Of a stretch of 64,000 nt of DNA, positions 49,534 through 60,334 are shown in pieces. Numbering within the stretch: position 1 is the stretch's first letter; every line of letters starts with the position of its first letter. The notes under the pieces were generated by a model. The model made no database searches. It worked only from the letters and a program-made list of their open reading frames with translations, and was not told the origin of the DNA. The stretch covers positions 1,054,001 to 1,118,000 of the forward strand of contig JAJNNY010000003.1 in assembly GCA_022453515.1 (NCBI GenBank), in the 5' to 3' direction. Source of the stretch: Astrocystis sublimbata (taxonomy: Eukaryota > Ascomycota > Sordariomycetes > Xylariales > Xylariaceae). The position numbers were made by a program, and so were the translations under genes.

Positions 49534-50413
49534 ATGGCTGGCAAGTTCGTGCCCAAGGTCCCTGTAAACCTCGACCCTCCCAAAGATGACCCGATTACTC
49601 TGGAGGAACTGTCACAAGCAAACGGTGAGTTCCATCTTCACCTTTTAACTTTTTGTTCCTTTTTTCGAATATCCTATGCTTGATTATCATATTCATTATT
49701 CGCTTCTCACTCGAGTTTCGCATCATCTAAGCTGAATGAGAACTGACCATCTTGGCGCAGGACTCAAGGGACGGAAAGCATATGTAGCTATTAAGGCAAG
49801 CCAGTTGCTCTTTGGACGCTACCTCTTGTCTTAAATAAACCCCGAGAAGGACTTGGTCTTCATTTCTTGCATGCGTTGCACAGGTCCATGACTCTATGGG
49901 CACAGACTTCCTAACACAGTTATAGGGCAAAGTGTACGATGTTACAGGGAACAAAATGTATCAAGAAGGCGGCTCATACCACGGTAAGACTTTACTAAGA
50001 GTCCTCTGAATCCCGTCGCGTGCCTTTTCAGATCCATTCGAACAGACGTGTCGGCTGCCTGCTATCCCGCGCACACGGGATCCCGGATGATCTTTCCTTA
50101 TCTCTGTTACTTGATATGCCTGTTCCCTACCAAGCTACGTGGTCGACCGCAAAACACACGGCGGCTTCCGTCCCTTTCACACGATGTGGAGGGAGGTGCG
50201 CTACAGTCGCTGAGCTAACCTACTTGATTAGTATTTGCGGGCAAGGACGCCTCGCGTGCGTTAGCCAAGACATCGACGAAGCCCGAAGATGTACAACCTG
50301 AGTGGAGAGACCTCCCGGAGAAGGAACAAGGCGTACTGAACGATTGGATCACCTTCTTCACCAACCGGTACAACATCGTCGGGCTCGTCCAGGGCGCGAC
50401 AAACACCGAGTAG
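49534..50413 (+). CDS. DAP1: Dap1, membrane-associated progesterone-receptor (cytochrome b5-like) protein
   Basis: Haem-binding MAPR-family protein that supports P450 enzymes such as Erg11 in sterol synthesis. Exons 49534-49624, 49761-49795, 49926-49983 and 50232-50413 give 121 residues. The cytochrome b5-like fold is clear: ITLEELSQANG, RKAYVAIKGKVYDVTGN, GGSYHVFAGKDASRALA, and a C-terminal WRDLPEKEQGVLNDW with KYxxVG-like RYNIVG. The tyrosines at YDVT and SYH match the haem-iron and pocket positions of the family. No N-terminal membrane anchor is present, as in some short Dap1 forms. The second intron (49796-49925) begins with GC rather than GT: the reading AIK|GKVYDV is conserved and requires that donor, and the intron ends with a CTAAC branch site and ATAG. 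The last intron is long (248 bases). Confidence 0.93.
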
Positions 50414-52814
50414 ATTGGCGGACGACCCCCCACGAACTGCCCTGAATAGGGGTAGACGTCATGCTTACGCTTATCCTTTGTCATTCCAATAGATAGAGTG
50501 CCTTGGGCGTAGAGGTTGGGGGGCTTATGACTCCCACGGCGAAGGATATGCAAGACGATGTTTGCATTGTTTGAATATTTCGTGGTACCAATGAATCTTG
50601 AATATCCATCTGCGGGTCTCATACGTGCTTGCATTCTGTGCTCTTGCCGTGGCCGATTGCCGACGCGGCTTCTCTGACTGATGGAGTGTCCATTTCTACC
50701 ATCCTGTAATGCATATACGCATTGGTGCTGTCCCACGTGGATGGCATGTTGCAACTATTGCCGCCTGTAAATCTCACCAACCCTCTCAGGCTATCAGTAG
50801 GCTCAAGTATGCTGTTCGAATATCCTGTAATTTTACAAGCTAGCAGTTGCACAATCTCGACAGGTGAGCTTACGACGCAATCGCGACGAGCACAAGAATA
50901 CCAGGAATGAGGGACAAGTTGGCCGAGTCAAGCTCCGGAGAACGGGGAAAGGCGAGGCGGTAGGTAGAATTGTCAACGGACGGAACTCGAGCAGAGGACT
51001 GTCGAAGCACAGCATGGATGAACGGTGGGACATTAGGCTAGGCACTCTCGCTTCCCATCCGACCTGTTTGGCTACGTACGCCGCACAGCGTCAAGTCTTG
51101 CGCGAGTCTCTTGCCTGCGAATTAAAAAACGTCATCCTGTAATTAACTACTTCCTTTCAACATGAAGCTGCGGCTGCGAGAGACGGAGGAAACTACCGAC
51201 TGCAGCTGGCGATTTTGTGCTCAGATGGCAGAATAATTCTCCGCAGGCTACCTTCCGATCCGCACCGCATTGTCTGTGCCACGTCGTCTACCGTCTGCAG
51301 CTTGATATTGTGACCTCTTGTTCATGTGTAGCCCCTGCAAGGCGATGGGCTGTGTGACGTTCTTTTCCCAACCGTCGGCTACTGTGATATCTGGTAATAT
51401 GAGGAACTTCCAATTGCCCATAAAGAATTCAATATAGGTGAAATTACGCAATAAGGAAAAGCTCAATCTTGATTTACTTACCCATCAACGCTATCTCATT
51501 CTTTACAAAGCATGTTAGCGCTGAGGCGGAGGAGATGCCCAGCCTAAAGTAACTATTAGGCGCCAGAAGACAACCATGTCAGCGACTAGAGAGTCCCGAC
51601 GGATACCAAAAACACAAGGGTGAGAGCAGGTTGCCTGCATATGTCTCTGCAATGCGTTTCATCGGGCCGCCCATGCTACAAGCTAAGATTTCCCTGGAGC
51701 CTTGAGCAAGCTCCCTACAGTCGTTACCGCCAGGGATGAGGCCGGCGCTGTAGTATGTTGCACAGCGTCCCGGCTGTAGCTATCTACCGGTACATGGTAT
51801 TATCTCCACGTGGGAGGTGTTGATTCCCGTTGACAACGGAGGTCATCTGGGCTGATGATGGGGTTTACAGGTATGGATCCTACGGTATATCAGATATCTT
51901 GCTCTGGAACAACGGGATATAGGGACCGCGGAAGAGAGCTCCTCGTACTTGAGTCTCTGGCCCACGATTCAAAGGTCCACTGTCAGCTTCATGCCCCCTG
52001 ACCGGAACCTGGAGCCGTTAGATGAAGGTTGTGTGCTGAAAGCCTGCTGGGGAAGTGTCACGGTATGCACTAATAATTGTCCTGATTCGACCTTGCGAGT
52101 TTCTGATTGATTGGCAAACGGTAGTACAGTTGCGTATCGGATATCGAAGTGCTGACGATATAGGGAATGGAGCTGCGCTGGATGGACTATGAATAATCAC
52201 AACCGCCTCTCTCGTAATTATCTCAAGAAAGACTTGGAGTTGTACGAAATGTTTATATCCTTCGTATAGCTTTATGTTCGTGCTGCTCTCTCACCAAACC
52301 AAGATGGGATCTGCGTTCTATTTTAAGTAGCTTTTGTCTAACAGACAGCTCTCCATAGGTAGACGATGTTCGTGTTTCCTTGCACGGATATGGGCAACCA
52401 TTGCTATTGTTGATACATGCCAAACACAGGGGAATAATTATGGTGCAACCTTCTTCTAAAAAAATATGTAGCAAGATAGGGAAAAACAAAACCACAACGC
52501 TCACTGTCTGGGCCCCCCACATCACCCATACACTATGCCCCAAAAACTGTAAGGCTGCCTGAAATGAGCCATTTGACTGACACCTGCCCCCTCATATGCC
52601 CGCCTTCCTTGTATGACGATAATACATAATTTGCCGGCCGCCTGTCAGATCTCCCCCGCGGAAGAGCAAGGTAAGTAAGCCCTATCTTTTTAACGCCCCG
52701 TAGTGTTCCCCGGTAAGATCCGAGTGGGAATTCTTGTATGTAGTGCTGTGAAACGAGTGAAAAGTCGAGAACCCATTCGGCGTCGGCCTCAAGGGCCATG
52801 GGTGACCGACTCTA
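50414..52814. other. Intergenic region without recognisable gene
   Basis: 2.4 kb with frames of at most 96 codons from 50864 on, and an antisense frame over the DAP1 3' end that is a shadow. No RNA gene seen. Confidence 0.45.
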
Positions 52815-53024
52815 CTACGCCGGTCCATAGATCACGCCATCGCGGTAGCGGTAGCCACTTGCCATGCACTTGTCGCATAGACGACCTCGCTGCGGCCAAG
52901 ACTCCCGCAGCATCTTGACCCCGAAGCATTGGTGGTTGGGGTCGTTCCGCGCGAAGTGGCAGTAGGATTTCAACTTCACGACGGAGTGGGCGCATTCAAA
53001 GATGAATTCTTCGAAGTCACACAT
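52815..53024 (-). CDS. Small Cys/His-rich conserved fungal protein
   Basis: A 69-residue intronless protein of a type I recall as recurring in filamentous fungi without known function. It opens MCDFEEFIFECAHS and contains six cysteines and three histidines arranged as C-x8-C-x-H ... SYCHFARND ... H-Q-C-F ... LCDKC. This looks like a small zinc-binding fold (inference). The start at 53024 is chosen because the conserved block begins there; an in-frame ATG at 53123 would add 33 unremarkable residues. No signal peptide or membrane segment. A 17-base G run lies about 260 bases upstream of the start on the plus strand. Neighbours give no functional hint. Confidence 0.68.
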   Translation of the reverse strand: MCDFEEFIFECAHSVVKLKSYCHFARNDPNHQCFGVKMLRESWPQRGRLCDKCMASGYRYRDGVIYGPA

Positions 53025-56000
53025 GTTGTAGATGGTTTGGTTCGGGCAGGATGTTTGTATGGTCTGGACCAAATGAGTGATTTTGGCGTTTTTGGGGGTT
53101 TGGTGATGGGGGTGATAGCTCAAGCCTCAGGATTACTATTGACGGCTTTGACGTATATTGAGATACTGTACACAGTTGAGAGTCAATGGATGTCCATTTA
53201 AAAAAGCAAAAGATGTTCTCACTTTGGATGATGGTATATGCGAGTTGTATTTGTGTATTAGACGTCTCTGGTCTCTGGTTACTGGGGGGGGGGGGGGGGG
53301 TAGTGTACAGACGGGAGTGAGTATCTGTAATCTGCTCGTCCGAGGTTCCTCTTATTATAGTTAAGATCCTGACTGTCACAAGAAGAGAGCCTCCACCAGA
53401 AATCGGTTGACCAAGGGGCAATCGACATCATGGAATGTCCCGCAAAATTTCTCAAAAGGGTATCGTCTTTTCCTGTCTGGATAATCTTCCGCGTCATGTA
53501 GACGCAGCTTGCCCACGCCAGGGGAGCTGCATACAACGGTGGAGGGTGGCCCTTACATTCACAGCTTCGTATCTGGAAGGCTACACTCCCAGGTCGTTTG
53601 ACATATCACATACTCCACCACAGCGCAGGAAGTAAAGGGCTGCTCCCTTGGACTTCAAAGTTGATACCATTTTACAGAGCACAAGTTGGCCAACCAACAG
53701 TGTCCACGAAACGAATACGAGGTGCTGTTTGAGCTAATCATCGAGGTGGTACACATGGTTGAGTCTCGATGTAAGAGACAGCGGAGAAGTGAGGCTCGAA
53801 GAAAAGGATTTAAGTCGTAGGCTGATATGCTCAGACGCGTGCAACTGCTGCTGAACGTTTAACCTCACTACTGTCCCTGGCTGGGATGTGAATGCGCGTA
53901 GGGATTGCTGCATGTGAGACTGGTCAGTTTGTATGTCGCTTGCCGGTTGCAATTATTCAGCTGTCAAAACAAGCGGCTCCTTGCGTAATAAGGCTTCTTG
54001 ACTAGACGCAAGCATCATTCACACTTTCCTAAGTAGACTCTCCAGAATCCTGGGCAAAACGCCATAGGGATAGGTTCTTGATGATGGACACAAGTGATTA
54101 ATTAATTACATGACTGATAGAATTCATAGCCTTGGTACAATTGTTTACAATTAATGTATAGTACAGTGGTCCAAGGTCCCAGCAAATGGGTTGATTCGCC
54201 GTGGCCAGTGTACAAGTATACATAATTAGCACTAATACAGGTTCATCATAGTCGCGTCGCCATATCGGCCGGGGAAGACGGAAGCAGCCGCAGAGGGAGT
54301 TAATTTCGTTTGAAAAAGGGTTAGTCTAAGAACTATTTTAACACTCTATGCGCAGTGCGAGTTGACATGAAGTTCACAGCCGTTTGATATCAGTCGACTC
54401 ACGACGGACGAGAGTGATGGACATGGTGGGCTGCAGTCGGGCTGTTTGCAGTGGGGGCATCTTGACGTGCATCCGGAGTGGGGGACAGCAGCATTGCGGA
54501 GGCGACGCCCTTGTCGTCTGCGTATGTGTAGCAGATCGGACATCAAGTTGAGTGATGCAGCTGGTAGGAATGTTGGACTCACCAGTTGTCGTGTCAAGAG
54601 AGCACTAGAAGTCGTGGGACCGTACATGCTCATTGATACTATATTTAAATGACCTCGGCGAGCCAAACTTGCAAGAACAGGAATCTTGTAACATGCCCAT
54701 TCCGAGGCAGTTCGGACGGACGTCAGCGATCAATGGACGGTTGAAAGATCTGTCAAGGTTGCGAGGTACCTTAGTGTAAGTGTCGCCGGATCTCCGGCAT
54801 AGTTGCCGCCATACCAACGAACAGAAGCTACCTCAGCCTACCTGATGGTAATTCAAGCCCCACATTTGTTACGGTCGATCTCGCCTACATATGTAGTTGA
54901 TGGACTTGGCTGGTAAGACCACTGGGGCCCCGGGCACGCCCGGGATCAATCGTGTGGCTGGCTGGCTGTGGTTGCGGATGTATGTCATTGGAGATGCCTC
55001 CCTCACTTGCAGTCAACCAATCTGAATGGTGAAGAGATTTCACATCATCGTAACCTAGAAATATATGGTGTTAATCATTAATGATAAATATAATCGAAAC
55101 AATCGCATAGTAGTACGTTAGCAAGCGCCACAGTAGCCCATTATGCCCAAAGCAAGCTGTTGTGCGTGCATCACAACTCCCGTTTGGCGTGTCAAGGGAA
55201 GACGTCAGCTTTGGGGTAAGAGGAAGATCTTGGAAATGAGCCAAAACAGCCGAAACCAATAGCGCTGTTAGCAAGCAAACCCAACTCGCCATTTGTGTAA
55301 GTATGGCCAACAGCAGACTGTGTCACTTTTGGGTCTACTTGTATGCCTGTATGAGAAGGCGCGGTTGCAATGGGAAGGCACAGCACTGAGCAGGTACCGG
55401 CAGCTAGTTTCTTCCTACGCACGTATGCTTGAAGCCACACAGTAAACCTTTCCCGATACAACCCACCTGAGCACTTTCTCCTCTTCGCTTTTCTGTATGG
55501 ATGTTATGGGTGGCAGTGCTGGACTTGCAGCGTTGAGGTGCATGTACCTCGACTACTATCCAATGCAAGTGGCAGAAAAATTGAAGTGCTGGCTCGTTGT
55601 GGCTGTGCGCTTGAAAGGATAGGTACGAGATGCTTATTGGTGGTGTGCGGGTTTTGGGCACCCATCAATCGTCGCTCCCTCCCTCCCTCCAAAAGTGTGT
55701 CTGCGGTTCGCCCTACTTTTTGCCTTACGGTGGTTGCCTTAATCTTGGCACGGACGAATCTATCCATCACGCTGTCCCGCCCGTCATCCAACCCTCTCTG
55801 CGCTCCCCATTCCCCGTTCCATCCCCCCAGTTGAAGGTTCTCTGCTTACTTACCCGCCTCTTGCGCCACGGCCGACCGCAGAGCAGTGCAACTTTCGTCA
55901 CCACATTCTTTTTTTCTTCATCAGAAAAACCGTGTATTTGTTGTGTCTTGGATATAGTTCCCCCCATATTGGAAGCTTTGGACATCGCCAAAGCGAACAG

Positions 56001-56542
56001 CCCGAACAACAGTCTCCCGATCGCTAGAATACCGCGCTAGCCGGGGACTTCACCCTCCCAGGAATTCATCATTTGCTTGGCGACCGCGCAATCGACTTTC
56101 TGGCCCTCACCCCGTCGTACTAGGCACAACCAGATCTCGCATTTCAATCTTGATTCAACACATGTCCCACGATATCATATAGGGCTGAACCTTCGCCCGT
56201 TGTCATTGTGTGCCGTTGCATTCTTCGCGGGAGAGCGGTACCTATCGTGACGCTGTTTCACCCCGCTAGGCATAGTTCCCTCACCCGTCAATCAACGCAA
56301 TCCAATAAATATACTTAAAAGTATCAAGCCAGCGAGCGCGCTATGTGCTTCAGTTATAGCAACCGCCTTCACATTGAACAGTCCATCTAAGGCGATCATT
56401 TTACCTCCGTGTCTCTTACTGTCGACTTCTCGCCGCATTTTCAGGCCAGCCTGGGTTTGCAACGTGCTACTCGCATCTCAAAGGAGGCTCTGTTCCTTGC
56501 TGCTGAGAGATCACCACCTTCCTTGTCCACCAGTTCAGCCAT
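53025..56542. other. Intergenic region; promoter of the large C2H2 gene at right
   Basis: 3.5 kb. A 106-codon Cys/Pro/Ser frame at 54346-54666 (-) lies in slightly GC-richer DNA but is not supported. The last ~900 bases are pyrimidine-rich on the plus strand, fitting a long promoter/leader for the downstream zinc-finger gene. Confidence 0.45.
53284..53300. repeat. Poly(G) tract, 17 bases
   Basis: Uninterrupted run of 17 G on the plus strand, upstream of the small Cys/His-rich gene, which lies on the minus strand. Confidence 0.88.
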
Positions 56543-59196
56543 ATGAAGAAGTTCAATGTTATGAAAAATACCAACACTATGGATGAGCATCACCTAAGCT
56601 TGACCTCGCCCGGTCCCTCGGGTGCCCAGCACTTCGACCAATCCATCAACATCTCTTTTGAGCTACCACATCAGAATTTGCTGGTTGGTTCTCAAGTAAA
56701 TATGGATTTCCCCCAAGAGTCTCATGCCACTGGGAAAGATCCTATGAATCGATTCTGGAACGAGGGGAACGATGCGCCATGGGTCCCAAGGAACTTGACA
56801 TCTGGCTCTGGGGATGGCAACACTCACTACCTGGTGTCCAGCATACAAACCAGCCAGCTTATGGCCCCTACCCGCTCGAACGTAGTACCTTCTGAGATCA
56901 TGCCACAATCGGACTCTGGCTATGGCAGTTACCACAACCACACCAGCATCCCGAACGGGTCTGTCTGCGAAGACCCCTTCGACGTCAATCCGGATAATCA
57001 AAGCATCATGGGAAGATCCATGATTGATGCTCGGTTCCGTCTCTCTGATCACATGTCTTCCAGTGATACTATTGGCTTGGGTGGACCGTGTGGCTCGTGG
57101 GACTCTCCCATCAGCCCATCGATTACGATAGAAACGGTCGATAACAGATGTCCCGTTTGCGCAAAATCGGTGCGGACTAAATCGGAGATGAAGTGAGTCT
57201 CGTCGCTCATCAAGTTTCTCAATGCCACGTGCGGGCTGACACCAAATTCCACAGAAAGCACGATCAACGTCACAGGAAGCCTTTCAAATGCGATGTCGAC
57301 GAGTGTGCCCGAAGAATCGAGGGTTTCAGCACGCCTAATGACCTTGATCGACACAAAAGGAGCGTCCATCCCGACGCCCCGACATTAGGCAATCGCTACG
57401 TATGCCAGATTGGTAACTGTAAGAGCAAGGCAAAGATTTGGCCACGGGCAGATAACTTCAAGGCACATTTAAGACGTGTTCATCAGAGGGACAACATATC
57501 CGAGGAAGAACTTGAGACCTACATTGTGAAGTGAGGGCTCCAGCATAACTATTCTACGAACCAACTCCTAACTGTTCATTATAGACAGCCCACTCAGCCG
57601 ACGCAGGCAATGTCCGATCCTTCACATGGCCCCCGACAAGAGACTTTGTCCGGATTCCACGGGTTTCCGGGTCTACCTAACGGTCAGACGAATTGGTCAT
57701 CATTCGCGGAGGTGTCTCAGCCTATGGAGCAACTCGGCCCGGTGGGTGAGATTGAAAATGAAGAAAATTTCTCCTTCAAGAGCTCGCAACATCAACTCGC
57801 TGATTTACATATCCACCACTCGGCAGCCCAGCAAGAGGTATATCAAGGATTGACTGGTGTTCACCAACCGGGCCACAGGTCTATGGATATGTCTTCTCCT
57901 ACACAGCATAGCGAGTTGACACTCGATTCTAATACCCCGGCATCGGTGCCGTCTTCCGTTCGGGGTCAGGTAACACCAAGCATAAGGGAACAATCTGTTG
58001 AAAGCCAGCTCATCGGATTCGATGCCTCAAAACTTTCTCTTTTCGACGGCCCGGACGAGTCGATGCTGGATGCCTCTCCTATACTGAGCCCACTTGAGGA
58101 TACAGTCAAGAGAGTTGGCGGTGTCTGCGACGCAATTGAACTTGAACCCCACACAGCTCACCGTGTAGGACCACCGACCTTGGACCTCAGCACGTTGAAC
58201 CTGGATAATACAAACGAGATAGAAAAGCTTGTGGGGCTTCTTGCAAATCGCGGATTTCTCGAGCGGCTTGGGTGGAAGAAAGAATGTCCCGAAGCCGTGG
58301 CATCCCTGAAACCAGAACCAGAGGTTGCGACAAATCAGAATCAGCCCCATCGCTGTCAAACATGTAACAAGGCCTTCCCCCGAAGATGCGAATTGAAGTG
58401 AGTCTGATTTCTTACCGCTCCTCTATCCATCATGTGCGATGCTAATTGATGGCCAGAAAACACGAAAAACGACACGAGAAGCCATATGGATGCACGGCGC
58501 CGGACTGCGACAAGAGATTCGGCAGCAAGAATGATTGGAAGCGCCATGAGAACACACAACATTCCAACATGGAAGTGTGGAGGTGCGATGAAGGGGCCTG
58601 TACAAGGATATGTTACCGGCGAGATGTGCTCAAGATCCATCTCGACAAAGATCACCACGTGACGGATCCAAATGTTCTAGAAGCCAGGGTTGAGAAATGT
58701 CGACTCGGTCACAATCGCGAAGACCGGTTCTGGTGCGGATTCTGCCAGGAGATTGTTGAGATTACGCAGGGTTGGGCCGAACGCTTTGACCATATTGACG
58801 AGCACTTCACTGGTCGGAACGGAGCTCAGAAAGAGATAAGTGAGTGGAAGGAATTCGACCCATCATGTCAAGGCAAACAGACGCCAAAGGAGGACTCGGT
58901 TTTCGAGAGCGCACAGCAGACGATTCGGCAAACGGTGCAACGCTCACTCAGCCAAGTTCGGCCGAAGCGCAAACGGAACGACGGTGACAGCGGCAACAAG
59001 TCGAAGAAGGCCAAAGTTCTAGAGAGTCGGGGCATGCTCTGTGTAAGTTGACGATGGCGCTACTCTCTTTTGGCGTCGCCATCACCTAACGTCTCTGTAG
59101 TGTTTGTGTGGGGACCTGCTGATGGAATCCTCACCTCGCTGCTGCAACTTCCCTTGTGAACACATACCGTGTAGTGATTGTAAGCGGGGCCACTGA
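56543..59196 (+). CDS. Large multi-finger C2H2 protein with duplicated finger module
   Basis: Probable nuclear regulator, not assigned to a pathway. Exons 56543-57192, 57255-57530, 57585-58397, 58457-59042 and 59101-59196 give 806 residues. Residues 1-195 are disordered. The first finger block (about 200-300) starts with a C-x2-C-x12-H-x3-H finger, followed by fingers around FKCDVDECARRIEGF and YVCQIGNCKSKAKIWPRADNFKAHLRRVH. A ~260-residue linker separates it from the second block (about 575-660): another C-x2-C-x12-H-x3-H finger, then YGCTAPDCDKRF...HENTQH and a finger around VWRCDEGACTR. A third Cys pair WCGFC follows, then a basic region PKRKRNDG, a likely nuclear signal, and a Cys-rich end CLCG...CCNFPCEHIPCSDC resembling a zinc knuckle. 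The end is uncertain: a GTAAGC donor at 59180 could add a further exon ending near 59288, or truncate the protein by two to six residues. A second in-frame ATG lies at 56582. Confidence 0.85.
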
Positions 59197-60334
59197 TCTT
59201 ACGACTTTGATGATTCTACGTTTATTTAATCTTTGTTTTTGGCCCGCTGTTAGGAGGCCAGTGTGGTTATGATATACCCCAGATATAGCACGTCGATTAT
59301 ATACTACCACTATGGTAGCTTGTTGGGAATGGCTCAGGAGTCAGCAGCTGCGATAGGTATCGATTGTATTGACATTGGCATCCGTGCACTAGCTGAGCAT
59401 TTGCCAACCATCGCTGTTTTGTTTAAATCATAGTGAAGCTGGACTGTTGTTCAAACTTAGAATGTGTCCATCACATCTTGAGAAGATCTGAGTGGTCATA
59501 GCAACTCATACAGCGCTTCTATCCAAGCCGTGGATCTGCCTAATGACTTGGCGCATTATGGCATTTTGTTCTATTATACAGTAGTAAAGTCTGGGCGTGT
59601 CTAAGTTATCGTCGGACTTGGAATCTGGGGTATGGTTGCGGGAACCCCCACATGCTCGAGCTGCTCGGGCTGTAACCTACAGGGTCGCCTGTAACAATAG
59701 CGTACTGTTGTCCAATGGGGCTATGGGGAGGTACTTGTACGTACATGTTCTGCTAGTGTAGGTAAGTGCCTAGAGGGGAACAGGAACGGTAGTGGTAGCT
59801 CAGCTCTATCAATTATGACGTTATAACAACGAAACGGTAGTTGTGTTCAAAGAGGTCAATACTCTTTGCTCATAGACAGACAAAAACTTATTTTCCTGCA
59901 GACGAGCATGTGGTGATAGACTCAAATTGAATACATGAGAAGCCGCAACAGTACGTCGACTGGCTGCTGACCTCCCAAACGGGTCGTTGTTCACAGCTTC
60001 CATCTGTCCCGCTACAACTAACTGCCAAGCTAACTGCCGCAGCGCTCGCGATCTAACTCAAGGTGCGGGCTTCCGATGCCTGCCTGCAGCGAGCCGGGGC
60101 CGTTTCGTTTCGTATTGACTTTTGTCAGACGGAGACACAAAGGATGAGCAGGGGTACCGTACCCGCCGAGCCCGCCCGTCAGCTTAGAACATCATACTAC
60201 TACATCACCTAACTCGCCTAGTACATCGTACGTCACATCTGATTGTTTATCTCTCCTACCTACAACAACATCACCCATCTCCCCTCTCGTCTCCTCTGCT
60301 TTGTTTGACCACTTACACACCATAAACCTGCACC
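59197..60334. other. Intergenic region; Kelch-gene promoter
   Basis: Nothing coding is supported. The last ~130 bases are C/T-rich with CTACCTAC and TCTCGTCTCC stretches, fitting a leader of the Kelch gene. Confidence 0.5.

Noticed and set aside
54346..54666. 106-codon minus-strand frame with a Cys/Pro cluster and a GTGAGT donor inside
   Set aside because: Several alternative splicings give different short proteins, none convincing; no family recognised.
55630..56040. 136-codon plus-strand frame upstream of the large C2H2 gene
   Set aside because: Pyrimidine-rich promoter/leader DNA gives Pro/Ser/Leu-rich chance frames; no domain.
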